DNA from: Hydractinia symbiolongicarpus
Taxonomy: Eukaryota > Cnidaria > Hydrozoa > Anthoathecata > Hydractiniidae
Assembly (NCBI RefSeq): GCF_029227915.1
Contig: NC_079877.1
Location: forward strand, 36,545,851 to 36,609,850
Length of the DNA stretch: 64,000 nucleotides
Direction: 5' to 3'
Each line of letters begins with the position of its first letter. Position 1 is the stretch's first letter. The notes beneath the pieces were generated by a model. The model did no database searches, had not been told where the DNA came from, and saw nothing but the letters and a program-made list of their open reading frames with translations. Shown piece by piece: positions 53,101 to 64,000 of this stretch. The translations under genes were made by a program, and so were the position numbers.

Positions 53101-55130
53101 TTACTCACAGGCTACTTTCTTTGTATACATTCGACTATACGATCCAAGCCTGGGATTTACGGGAAATCGCGGGTTTTCGTTTGCCGGCGATTAAACTTCT
53201 TTCATTAAGCGTCTCATCAAAAATGAAAACATTCCTGAAAACTACAAGTCTCATGCGTTTTAGTGGTGAAAAAATAGTTTAAAAAATCGTTCGGAAATGA
53301 GTTTACTCCCTGGGTACTTTCTTTGTATACTTTTAACTATACGGGCCGAGTCCGGGATTTACGGGAAATCGCGGGTTTTCGTTTGCCGGCGATTAAACTT
53401 CTTTTATTCAGCGTCTCATAAAAAATGAAAACATTTTTGAAAACTACAAGTCCCATGCGTTTTAGTGGTGAAAAGATAATTTAAAAAATCGTTCAGGAAA
53501 TGAGTTTACTCACAGGGTACTTTCTTTGTATATACTCGCCTATACGAGCCAAGCACGGTATTTACGGGAAATCGCGGGTTTTCGTTTGCCGGCGATTAAA
53601 CATCTTTTATTCAGCATCTCATCAAAAATGAAAACATTTTTGAAAACTACAAGTCTCATGCGTTTTAGTGGTGAAAAAATAATTTAAAAAATCGTTCGGG
53701 AAATGAGTTTACTCCCTGGGTACTTTCTTTGTATACTTTTGACTATACGGGCCGAGTCCGGGATTTACGGGAAATCGCTGGTTTTCGTTTGCCGGCGATT
53801 AAACATCTTTTATTCAGCGTCTCATAAAAAATGAAAACATTTTTGAAAACTACAAGTCTCATGCGTTTTAGTGGTGAAAAGATAATTTAAAAAATCGTTC
53901 TGGAAATGAGTTTACTCACAGGCTACTTTCTTTGTATACATTCGACTATACGGGCCAAGCCTGGGATTTACGGGAAATCGCGGGTTTTCGTTTGCCGGCG
54001 ATTAAACTTCTTTCATTAAGGGTCTCATCAAAAATGAAAACATTCCTGAAAACTACAAGTCTCATGCGTTTTAGTGGTGAAAAAATAGTTTAAAAAATCG
54101 TTCGAAAATGAGTTTACTCCCTGGGTACTTTCTTTGTATACTTTTAACTATACGGGCCGAGTCCGGGATTTACGGGAAATCGCGGGTTTTCGTTTGCCGG
54201 CGATTAAACTTCTTTTATTCAGCGTCTCATAAAAAATGAAAACATTTTTGAAAACTACAAGTCCCATGCGTTTTAGTGGTGAAAAGATAATTTAAAAAAT
54301 CGTTCAGGAAATGAGTTTACTCACAGGGTACTTTCTTTGTATATACTCGCCTATACGAGCCAAGCACGGTATTTACGGGAAATCGCGGGTTTTCGTTTGC
54401 CGGCGATTAAACATCTTTTATTCAGCGTCTCATCAAAAATGAAAACATTTTTGAAAACTACAAGTCTCATGCGTTTTAGTGGTGAAAAAATAATTTAAAA
54501 AATCGTTCGGGAAATGAGTTTACTCCCTGGGTACTTTCTTTGTATACTTTTGACTATACGGGCCGAGTCCGGGATTTACGGGAAATCGCTGGTTTTCGTT
54601 TGCCGGCGATTAAACATCTTTTATTCAGCGTCTCATAAAAAATGAAAACATTTTTGAAAACTACAAGTCTCATGCGTTTTAGTGGTGAAAAGATAATTTA
54701 AGAAATCGTTCTGGAAATGAGTTTACTCCCTGGGTATTTTCTTTGTATACTTTTGACTAAACGGGCCGAGTCCGGGATTTACGGGAAATCGCGGGTTTTC
54801 GTTTGCCGGCGATTAAACTTCTTTTATTCAGCGTCTCATCAAAAATGAAAACATTTTTGAAAACTACAAGTCTCATGCGTTTTAGTGGTGAAAAGATAAT
54901 TTAAAAAATCGTTCAGGAAATGAGTTTACTCGCAGGGTACTTTCTTTGTATATACTCGACTATACGGGCCAAGCACGGGATTTACCGGAAATCGCGGGTT
55001 TTCGTTTGCCGGCGATTAAACTTCATTTATTCAGCGTCTCATCAAAAATGAAAACATTTTTGAAAACTACAAGTCTCATGCGTTTTAGTGGTGGAAAAAT
55101 AATTTAAAAAATCGTTCGGGAAATTAGTTT
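42700..55130. repeat. ~40-monomer (8115 bp) long-range duplication
   Basis: Many variants at 43.7-47.0 kb recur 8115 bp to the right: atagtcgactatac at about 44810 and 52925, acaagtcccatg at 45332/53447 and 46143/54258, tcgcctatacgag at 45421/53536, ggctac at 45806/53921, taagaaatcg at 46586/54701, and gtggtggaaa at 46970/55085. Left of this the same pairing continues at 7912 bp (42990/50902, 43396/51308), so one copy gained or lost a monomer. The match fails after about 47000/55120. Confidence 0.85.
45005..50080. repeat. 14-monomer higher-order repeat (2840 bp)
   Basis: acaagtcccatg at 45332 and 48172 and at 46143 and 48983, cacaggctac at 45806 and 48646, taagaaatcg near 46586 and 49426, and gtggtggaaaaataa followed by tgaatatacggg near 46970 and 49810 are each 2840 bp apart. 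The match runs about 45005-47240 against 47845-50080. Inside it a 4-monomer (811 bp) repeat recurs: acaagtcccatg lies at 47361, 48172 and 48983. Confidence 0.88.
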
Positions 55131-57029
55131 ACTCACAGGCTACTTTCTTTGTATACTTTTAACTATACGGGCCGAGTCCGGGATTTACGGGAAATCGCGG
55201 GTTTTCGTTTGCCGGCGATTAAACTTCTTTTATTCAGCGTCTCATAAAAATTGAAAACATTTTTGAAAACTACAAGTCTCATGCGTTTTAGTGGTGAAAA
55301 GATAATTTAAAAAATCGTTCAGGAAATGAGTTTACTCACAGGGTACTTTCTTTGTATATACTCGACTATACGGGCCAAGCACGGGATTTACGGGAAATCG
55401 CGGGTTTTCGTTTGCCGGCGATTAAACTTCATTTATTTAGCGTCTCATCAAAAATGAAAACATTTTTGGAAACTACAAGTCTCATGCGTTTTAGTGGTGG
55501 AAAAATAATTTAAAAAATCGTTCCGGAAATGAGTTTACTCCCTGGGTACTTTCTTTGTATACTTTTAACTATACGGGCCGAGTCCGGGATTTACGGGAAA
55601 TCGCGGGTTTTCGTTTGCCGGCGATTAAACTTCTTTTATTCAGCGTCTCATAAAAAATGAAAACATTTTTGAAAACTACAAGTCTCGTGCGTTTTAGTGG
55701 TGAAAAGATAATTTAAAAAATCGTTCAGGAAATGAGTTTACTCACAGGGTACTTTCTTTGTATGTACTCGACTATACGGGCCAAGCACGGGATTTACGGG
55801 AAATCGCGGGTTTTCGTTTGCCGGCGATTAAACTTCATTTATTCAGCGTCTCATCAAAAATGAAAACATTTTTGGAAACTATAAGTCTCATGCGTTTTAG
55901 TGGTGGAAAAATAATTTAAAAAATCGTTCCGGAAATGAGTTTACTCCCTGGGTACTTTCTTAGTATACTTTTGATTATACGGGCCGAGTCCGGGATTTAC
56001 GGGAAATCGCGGGTTTTCGTTTGCCGGCGATTAAACATCTTTCATTCAGCGTCTCATCAAAAATGGAAACATTTTTAAAAACTACAAGTCTCATGCGTTT
56101 TAGTGGTGAAAAAATAATTTAAAAAATCGTTCGGGAAATGAGTTTACTCACAGGGTACTTTCTTTGTATACATTCGACTATACGGGCCAAGCCCGGGATT
56201 TACGGGAAATCGCGGGTTTTCGTTTGCCGGCGATTAAACATCTTTTATTCAGCGTCTCATCAAAAATGAAAACATTTTTGAAAACTAAAAGTCTCATGCG
56301 TTTTAGTGGTGAAAAAATAATTTAAAAAATCGTTCGGGAAATGAGTTTACTCCCTGGGTATTTTCTTTGTATACTTTTGACTATACGGGCCGAGTCCGGC
56401 ATTTACGGGAAATCGCGGGTTTTCGTTTGCCGGCGATTAAACTTCTTTTATTCCGCGTCTCATCAAAAATGAAAACATTTTTAAAAACTACAAGTCTCAT
56501 GGGTTTTAGTGGTGAAAAGTTAATATAAAAAATCGTTCTGGAAAGGAGTTTACTCACAGGGTACTTTCTTTGTATATACTCGACTATACGAGCCAAGCAC
56601 GGGATTTACGGGAAATCGCGGGTTTTCGTTTGCCGGCGATTAAACTTCATTTATTCAGCGTCTCATCAAAAATGAAAACATTTTTGAAAACTACAAGTCT
56701 CATGCGTTTTAGTGGTGAAAAAATAATTTAAAAAATCGTTCGGGAAATGAGTTTACTCCCTGGGTACTTTATTTGTATATTTTGACTATACGGGCCGAGT
56801 CCGGGATTTACGGGAAATCGCGGGTTTTCGTTTGCCGGCGATTAAACATCTTTTATTCAACGTCTCATCAAAAATGAAAAGATTTTTGAAAACTACAAGT
56901 CTCATGCGTTTTAGTGGTGAAAAGATAATTTAAAAAATCGTTCTGGAAATGAGTTTACTCCCTGGGTATTTTCTTTGTATACTTTTGACTAAACGGGCCG
57001 AGTCCGAGATTTACGGGAAATCGCGTGTT

Positions 57030-58576
57030 TTCGTTTGCCGGCGATTAAACTTCTTTTATTCAGCGTCTCATCAAAAATGAAAACATTTTTGAAAACTACA
57101 AGTCTCATGCGTTTTAGTGGTGAAAAGATAATTTAAAAAATCGTTCAGGAAATGAGTTTACTCACAGGGTACTTTCTTCGTATATACTCGACTATACGGG
57201 CCAAGCACGGGATTTACGGGAAATCGCGGGTTTTCGTTTGCCGGCGATTAAACTTCTTTCATTAAGCGTCTCATCAAAAATGAAAACATTCCTGAAAACT
57301 ACAAGTCTCATGCGTTTTAGTGGTGAAAAAATAATTTAAAAAATCGTTCGGAAATGAGTTTACTCCCTGGGTACTTTCTTTGTATACTTTTAACTATACG
57401 GGCCGAGTCCGGGATTTACGGGAAATCGCGGGTTTTCGTTTGCCGGCGATTAAACATCTTTTATTCGGCGTCTCATCAAAAATGAAAACATTTTTGAAAA
57501 CTACAAGTCTCATGCGTTTTAGTGGTGAAAAAATAATTCAAAAAATCGTTCGGGAAATGAGTTTACTCCCTGGGTATTTTTTTTGTATACTTTTGACTAT
57601 ACGGGCCGAGTCCCGCATTTACGGGAAATCGCGGATTTTCGTTTGCCGGCGATTAAACTTCTTTTATTCCGCGTCTCATCAAAAATGAAAACATTTTTAA
57701 AAACTACAAGTCTCATGGGTTTTAGTGGTGAAAAGTTAATATAAAAAATCGTTCTGGAAATGAGTTTACTCCCTGGGCATTTTCTTTGTATACTTTTGAC
57801 TATACGGGCCAAGCACGGGATTTACGGGAATTCGCGGGTTTTCGTTTGCCGGCGATTAAACATCTTTTATTCAGCGTCTCATCAAAAATGAAAACATTTT
57901 TGAAAACTACAAGTCTCATGCGTTTTAGTGGTGAAAAGATAATTTAAAAAATCGTTCAGGAAATGAGTTTACTCACAGGGTACTTTCTTCGTATATACTC
58001 GACTATACGGGCCAAGCACGGGATTTACGGGAAATCGCGGGTTTTCGTTTGCCGGCGATTAAACTTCTTTCATTAAGCGTCTCATCAAAAATGAAAACAT
58101 TCCTGAAAACTACAAGTCTCATGCGTTTTAGTGGTGAAAAAATAATTTAAAAAATCGTTCGGAAATGAGTTTACTCCCTGGGTACTTTCTTTGTATACTT
58201 TTAACTATACGGGCCGAGTCCGGGATTTACGGGAAATCGCGGGTTTTCGTTTGCCGGCGATTAAACATCTTTTATTCGGCGTCTCATCAAAAATGAAAAC
58301 ATTTTTGAAAACTACAAGTCTCATGCGTTTTAGTGGTGAAAAAATAATTCAAAAAATCGTTCGGGAAATGAGTTTACTCCCTGGGTATTTTTTTTGTATA
58401 CTTTTGACTATACGGGCCGAGTCCGGCATTTACGGGAAATCGCGGATTTTCGTTTGCCGGCGATTAAACTTCTTTTATTCCGCGTCTCATCAAAAATGAA
58501 AACATTTTTAAAAACTACAAGTCTCATGGGTTTTAGTGGTGAAAAGTTAATATAAAAAATCGTTCTGGAAAGGAGT
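57030..58576. repeat. 4-monomer higher-order repeat (811 bp), two copies
   Basis: ctttcttcgtatatac at about 57174 and 57985, the attcggcgtctc unit with aataattcaaaaaatc near 57465-57545 and 58276-58356, tatttttttttgta, and the aaatcgcggattttcg unit recur 811 bp apart. Copies run roughly 57030-57765 and 57841-58576. The first ends in ttctggaaatgag with ccctgggcat, the second in ttctggaaaggag with tcacagggtac. Confidence 0.87.
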
Positions 58577-59379
58577 TTACTCACAGGGTACTTTCTTTGT
58601 ATATACTCGACTATACGAGCCAAGCACGGGATTTACGGGAAATCGCGGGTTTTCGTTTGCCGGCGATTAAACTTCATTTATTCAGCGTCTCATCAAAAAT
58701 GAAAACATTTTTGAAAACTACAAGTCTCATGCGTTTTAGTGGTGAAAAGATAATTTAAAAAATCGTTCGGGAAATGAGTTTACTCCCTGGGTACTTTATT
58801 TGTATACTTTTGACTAAACGGGCCGAGTCCGGGATTTACGGGAAATCGCGGGTTTTCGTTTGCCGGCGATTAAACTTCTTTTATTCAGCGTCTCATCAAA
58901 AATGAAAACATTTTTGAAAACTACAAGTCTCATGCGTTTTAGTGGTGAAAAGATAATTTAAAAAATCGTTCAGGAAATGAGTTTACTCACAGGGTACTTT
59001 CTTCGTATATACTCGACTATACGGGCCAAGCACGGGATTTACGGGAAATCGCGGGTTTTCGTTTGCCGGCGATTAAACATCTTTTATTCAGCGTCTCATC
59101 AAAAATGAAAACATTTTTGAAAACTACAATTCTCATGCGTTTTAGTGGTGAAAAGATAATTTAAAAAATCGTTCTGGAAATGAGTTTACTCCCTGGGCAT
59201 TTTCTTTGTATACTTTTGACTATACGGGCCAAGCACGGGATTTACGGGAATTCGCGGGTTTTCGTTTGCCGGCGATTAAACATCTTTTATTCAGCGTCTC
59301 ATCAAAAATGAAAACATTTTTGAAAACTACAAGTCTCATGCGTTTTAGTGGTGAAAAGATAATTTAAAAAATCGTTCGG

Positions 59380-62300
59380 GAAATGAGTTTACTCCCTGGG
59401 TACTTTCTTTGTATACTTTTGACTATACGGGCCGAGTCCGGGATTTACGGGAAATCGCGGGTTTTCGTTTGCCGGCAATTAAACATCTTTTATTCAGCGT
59501 CTCATCAAAAATGAAAACATTTTTGAAAACTACAAGTCTCATGCGTTTTAGTGGTGAAAAGATAATTTAAAAAATCGTTCTGGAAGTGAGTTTACTACAT
59601 GGGTATTTTCTTTGTATACTTTTGACTATACGGGCCGAGTCCGGGATTTACGGGAAATCGCGGGTTTTCGTTTGCCGGCGATTAAACATCTTTTATTCAG
59701 CGTCTCATCAAAAATGAAAACATTTTTGAAAACTACAAGTCTCATGCGTTTTAGTGGATAAAAAATAATTTAAAAAATCGTTCGGGAAATGAGTTCACTC
59801 ACAGGTTACTTTCTTTGTATACATTCGACTATACGGGCCAAGCCCGGGATTTACGGGAAATCGCGGGTTTTCGATTGCCGGCGATTAAACTTCTTTCATT
59901 AAGCGTCTCATCAAAAATGAAAACATTCCTGAAAACTACAAGTCTCATTCGTTTTAGTGGTGAAAAAATAATTTAAAAAATCGTTCGGAAATGAGTTTAC
60001 TCCCTGGGCATTTTCTTTGTATACTTTTGACTATACGGGCCGAGTCCGGGATTTACGGGAATTCGCGGGTTTTCGTTTGCCGGCGATTAAACTTCTTTCA
60101 TTAAGCGTCTCATCAAAAATGAAAACATTTTTGAAAACTACAAGTCTCATGCGTTTTAGTGGTGAAAAGATAATTTAAAAAATCGTTCGGGAAATGAGTT
60201 TACTCCCTGGGTACTTTCTTTGTATACTTTTGACTATACGGGCCGAGTCCGGGATTTACGGGAAATCGCGGGTTTTCGTTTGCCGGCAATTAAACATCTT
60301 TTATTCAGCGTCTCATCAAAAATGAAAACATTTTTGAAAACTACAAGTCTCATGCGTTTTAGTGGTGAAAAGATAATTTAAAAAATCGTTCTGGAAGTGA
60401 GTTTACTCCCTGGGTATTTTCTTTGTATACTTTTGACTATACGGGCCGAGTCCGGGATTTACGGGAAATCGCGGGTTTTCGTTTGCCGGCGATTAAACAT
60501 CTTTTATTCAGCGTCTCATCAAAAATGAAAACATTTTTGAAAACTACAAGTCTCATGCGTTTTAGTGGATAAAAAATAATTTAAAAAATCGTTCGGGAAA
60601 TGAGTTCACTCACAGGTTACTTTCTTTGTATACATTCGACTATACGGGCCAAGCCCGGGATTTACGGGAAATCGCGGGTTTTCGATTGCCGGCGATTAAA
60701 CTTCTTTCATTAAGCGTCTCATCAAAAATGAAAACATTCCTGAAAACTACAAGTCTCATGCGTTTTAGTGGTGAAAAAATAATTTAAAAAATCGTTCGGA
60801 AATGAGTTTACTCCCTGGGCATTTTCTTTGTATACTTTTGACTATACGGGCCGAGTCCGGGATTTACGGGAATTCGCGGGTTTTCGTTTGCCGGCGATTA
60901 AACTTCTTTCATTAAGCGTCTCATCAAAAATGAAAGCATTCCCGAAAACTACAAGTCTCATGTGTTTTAGTGGTGAAGAAAAATAATTTAAAAAATCGTT
61001 CGGGAAATGAGTTTACTCACAGGTTACTTTCTTTGTATACATTCGACTATACGGGCCAAGCCCGGGATTTACGGGAAATCGCGGGTTTTCGTTTGCCGGC
61101 GATTAAACTTCTTTCATTAAGCGTCTCATCAAAAATGAAAACATTCCTGAAAACTACAAGTCTCATGCGTTTTAGTGGTGAAAAAATAATTTAAAAAATC
61201 GTTCGGAAATGAGTTTACTCCCTGGGCATTTTCTTTGTATACTTTTGACTATACGGGCCGAGTCCGGGATTTACGAGAATTCGCGGGTTTTCGTTTGCCG
61301 GCGATTAAACTTCTTTCATTAAGCGTCTCATCAAAAATGAAAACATTCCCGAAAACTACAAGTCTCATGTGTTTTAGTGGTGAAAAAATAATTTAAAAAA
61401 TCGTTCGGGAAATGAGTTTACTCACAGGTTACTTTCTTTGTATACATTCGACTATACGGGCCAAGCCCGGGATTTACGGGAAATCGCGGGTTTTCGTTTG
61501 CCGGCGATTAAACTTCTTTCATTAAGCGTCTCATCAAAAATGAAAACATTCCTGAAAACTACAAGTCTCATGCGTTTTAGTGGTGAAAAAATAATTTAAA
61601 AAATCGTTCGGAAATGAGTTTACTCCCTGGGCATTTTCTTTGTATACTTTTGACTATACGGGTTGAGTCCGGGATTTACGGGAAATCGCGGGTTTTCGTT
61701 TGCCGGCGATTAAACATCTTTTATTCAGCGTCTCATCAAAAATTAAAACATTTTTGAAAACTACAAGTCTCATGCGTTTTAGTGGTGAAAAGATAATTTA
61801 AAAAATCGTTCTGGAAGTGAGTTTACTCCCTGGGTATTTTCTTTGTATACTTTTGACTATACGGGCCGAGTCCGGGATTTACGGGAAATCGCTGGTTTTC
61901 GTTTGCCGGCGATTAAACATCTTTTATTCAGCGTCTCATCAAAAATGAAAACATTTTTGAAAACTACAAGTCTCATGCGTTTTAGTGGATAAAAAATAAT
62001 TTAAAAAATCGTTCGGGAAATGAGTTCACTCACAAGTTACCTTCTTTGTATACGTTCGACTATACGGGCCAAGCCCGGGATTTACGGGAAATCGCGGGTT
62101 TTCGATTGCCGGCGATTAAACTTCTTTCATTAAGCGTCTCATCAAAAATGAACACATTCCTGAAAACTACAAGTCTCATGCGTTTTAGTGGTGAAAAGAT
62201 AATTTAAAAAATCGTTCTGGAAGTGAGTTTACTACATGGGTATTTTCTTTGTATACTTTTGACTATACGGGCCGAGTCCGGGATTTACGGGAAATCGCGG

Positions 62301-64000
62301 GTTTTCGTTTGCCGGCGATTAAACATCTTTTATTCAGCGTCTCATCAAAAATGAAAACATTTTTGAAAACTACAAGTCTCATGCGTTTTAGTGGATAAAA
62401 AATAATTTAAAAAATCGTTCGGGAAATGAGTTCACTCACAGGTTACTTTCTTTGTATACATTCGACTATACGGGCCAAGCCCGGGATTTACGGGAAATCG
62501 CGGGTTTTCGATTGCCGGCGATTAAACTTCTTTCATTAAGCGTCTCATCAAAAATGAAAACATTCCTGAAAACTACAAGTCTCATTCGTTTTAGTGGTGA
62601 AAAGATAATTTAAAAAATCGTTCTGGAAGTGAGTTTACTCCCTGGGCATTTTCTTTGTATACTTTTGACTATACGGGCCGAGTCCGGGATTTACGGGAAA
62701 TCGCTGGTTTTCGTTTGCCGGCGATTAAACATCTTTTATTCAGCGTCTCATCAAAAATGAAAACATTTTTGAAAACTACAAGTCTCATGCGTTTTAGTGG
62801 ATAAAAAATAATTTAAAAAATCGTTCGGGAAATGAGTTCACTCACAAGTTACCTTCTTTGTATACGTTCGACTATACGGGCCAAGCCCGGGATTTACGGG
62901 AAATCGCGGGTTTTCGTTTGCCGGCAATTAAACATCTTTTATTCAGCGTCTCATCAAAAATGAAAACATTTTTGAAAACTACAAGTCTCATGCGTTTTAG
63001 TGGTGAAAAGATAATTTAAAAAATCGTTCTGGAAGTGAGTTTACTCCCTGGGTATTTTCTTTGTATACTTTTGACTATACGGGCCGAGTCCGGGATTTAC
63101 GGGAAATCGCGGGTTTTTGTTTGCCGGCGATTAAACATCTTTTATTCAGCGTCTCATCAAAAATGAAAACATTTTTGAAAACTACAAGTCTCATGCGTTT
63201 TAGTGGATAAAAAATAATTTAAAAAATCGTTCGGGAAATGAGTTCACTCACAGGTTACTTTCTTTGTATACATTCGACTATACGGGCCAAGCCCGGGATT
63301 TACGGGAAATCGCGGGTTTTCGATTGCCGGCGATTAAACTTCTTTCATTAAGCGTCTCATCAAAAATGAAAACATTCCTGAAAACTACAAGTCTCATGCG
63401 TTTTAGTGGTGAAAAAATAATTTAAAAAATCGTTCGGAAATGAGTTTACTCCCTGGGCATTTTCTTTGTATACTTTTGACTATACGGGCCGAGTCCGGGA
63501 TTTACGGGAATTCGCGGGTTTTCGTTTGCCGGCGATTAAACTTCTTTCATTAAGCGTCTCATCAAAAATGAAAGCATTCCCGAAAACTACAAGTCTCATG
63601 TGTTTTAGTGGTGAAGAAAAATAATTTAAAAAATCGTTCGGGAAATGAGTTTACTCACAGGTTACTTTCTTTGTATACATTCGACTATACGGGCCAAGCC
63701 CGGGATTTACGGGAAATCGCGGGTTTTCGTTTGCCGGCGATTAAACTTCTTTCATTAAGCGTCTCATCAAAAATGAAAACATTCCTGAAAACTACAAGTC
63801 TCATGCGTTTTAGTGGTGAAAAAATAATTTAAAAAATCGTTCGGAAATGAGTTTACTCCCTGGGCATTTTCTTTGTATACTTTTGACTATACGGGCCGAG
63901 TCCGGGATTTACGAGAATTCGCGGGTTTTCGTTTGCCGGCGATTAAACTTCTTTCATTAAGCGTCTCATCAAAAATGAAAACATTCCCGAAAACTACAAG
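59380..64000. repeat. 13-monomer higher-order repeat (~2638 bp), cut by the window end
   Basis: tttactacatggg at 59594 and 62231, gccggcaattaaacatc near 60287 and 62925, and the tgtgttttagtggtgaagaaaaataa unit near 60970 and 63608 are 2637-2638 bp apart. A 4-monomer offset (811 bp) is nested here: gccggcaatt at 59476 and 60287, and agtggataaaaaat near 59755 and 60566. The second copy runs off the right edge. About half the units here carry the cattcctg or cattcccg variant. Confidence 0.82.

Larger units (their letters stand above)
1..64000. repeat. Satellite DNA array, ~203-bp monomer, head to tail
   Basis: The same unit recurs through the whole window with no interruption. Counting the landmark gccggc (or its variant gccagc) gives 316 steps between 24 and 63935, a distance of 63911 bp. 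Two large internal deletions (125 and 85 bp) and scattered single-base indels account for the shortfall against 316 x 203. All copies have the same orientation. No unique sequence, transposon, tRNA, rRNA or believable coding region is present, so this entry also covers every long gene-free stretch. Arrays of this size and kind are known from centromeric, pericentromeric and other heterochromatic regions of eukaryotes; the location here is inferred. I do not recognise the family. Both window edges lie inside the array. Confidence 0.98.

Noticed and set aside
18922-58623. Family of 65- and 71-codon frames on the - strand
   Set aside because: Same reason: they are copies of one reverse-strand window of the monomer, multiplied by higher-order repeat amplification, with no recognisable protein family.
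1-64000. CRISPR array
   Set aside because: The repeat unit is about 203 bp with no unique spacers between short repeats; the entire unit repeats.
1-64000. rDNA spacer subrepeats or a telomere-associated repeat
   Set aside because: No rRNA gene sequence and no short telomeric repeat is present anywhere in the window, so neither can be supported.
1-64000. Mobile element boundaries or target-site duplications
   Set aside because: Every spacing departure I could trace is explained by 1-bp indels or by the two deletions at 7100 and 22996. No inserted foreign sequence, terminal repeats or transposase frame was seen.

Overview
The whole 64 kb window is one uninterrupted satellite DNA array. A monomer of about 203 bp repeats head to tail, always in the same orientation, from the first base to the last. 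Using the NaeI-type landmark gccggc (variants such as gccagc included), I counted 316 repeat steps between position 24 and position 63935. Both edges cut through the array, so it continues on each side. I see no gene, RNA gene, transposon, CRISPR array or unique sequence. The open frames that occur, at most 102 codons, are chance frames inside the repeat: 203 is not a multiple of 3, so every frame shifts and closes within about 1.5 monomers.

The array type points to a eukaryotic chromosome, most likely centromeric, pericentromeric or another constitutive heterochromatin block. I do not recognise the satellite family and cannot name the species. The first monomer-like unit has about 37% GC and 13 CpGs where about 7 are expected from base composition. 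That is unusual for DNA exposed to long-term CpG methylation and mildly favours a lineage with little methylation, such as many insects or nematodes, over a vertebrate or plant. This is an inference only.

Each monomer has a GC-rich, CpG-rich part (units 181-203 plus 1-30) and an AT-rich part (58-130). Within the AT-rich part lies a perfect 9-bp dyad (tcaaaaatg / aaaa / catttttga). Monomers fall into a few haplotypes that mix along the array, mainly at units 141-197, 1-20 and 43-80.

Layout: 0-5 kb holds a 4-monomer repeat and then an 8-mer that became a 9-mer. 5.2-9.5 kb holds a 2107-bp repeat containing a deletion monomer, then a dimer duplication. 10.2-15.1 kb holds a 9-mer (4+5) amplified inside an older context. 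17-24 kb is an 8-mer mosaic with a second deletion monomer. 24.6-29.5 kb has 8-, 7- and 6-mers. 30.5-33 kb has a 6-mer. 32.8-37.7 kb has interleaved 10-, 11- and 12-mers. 40.8-44.1 kb has an 8-mer. 45-50 kb has a 14-mer, nested in a 40-monomer (8115 bp) long-range duplication joining 43-47 kb to 51-55 kb. 57-58.6 kb has a 4-mer, and 59.4-64 kb a 13-mer. The pattern is what repeated unequal exchange or conversion produces: many local, short-lived higher-order repeats rather than one fixed unit.

All period values were obtained by hand from the positions of diagnostic variants. Block edges are approximate, to tens of bases or more.
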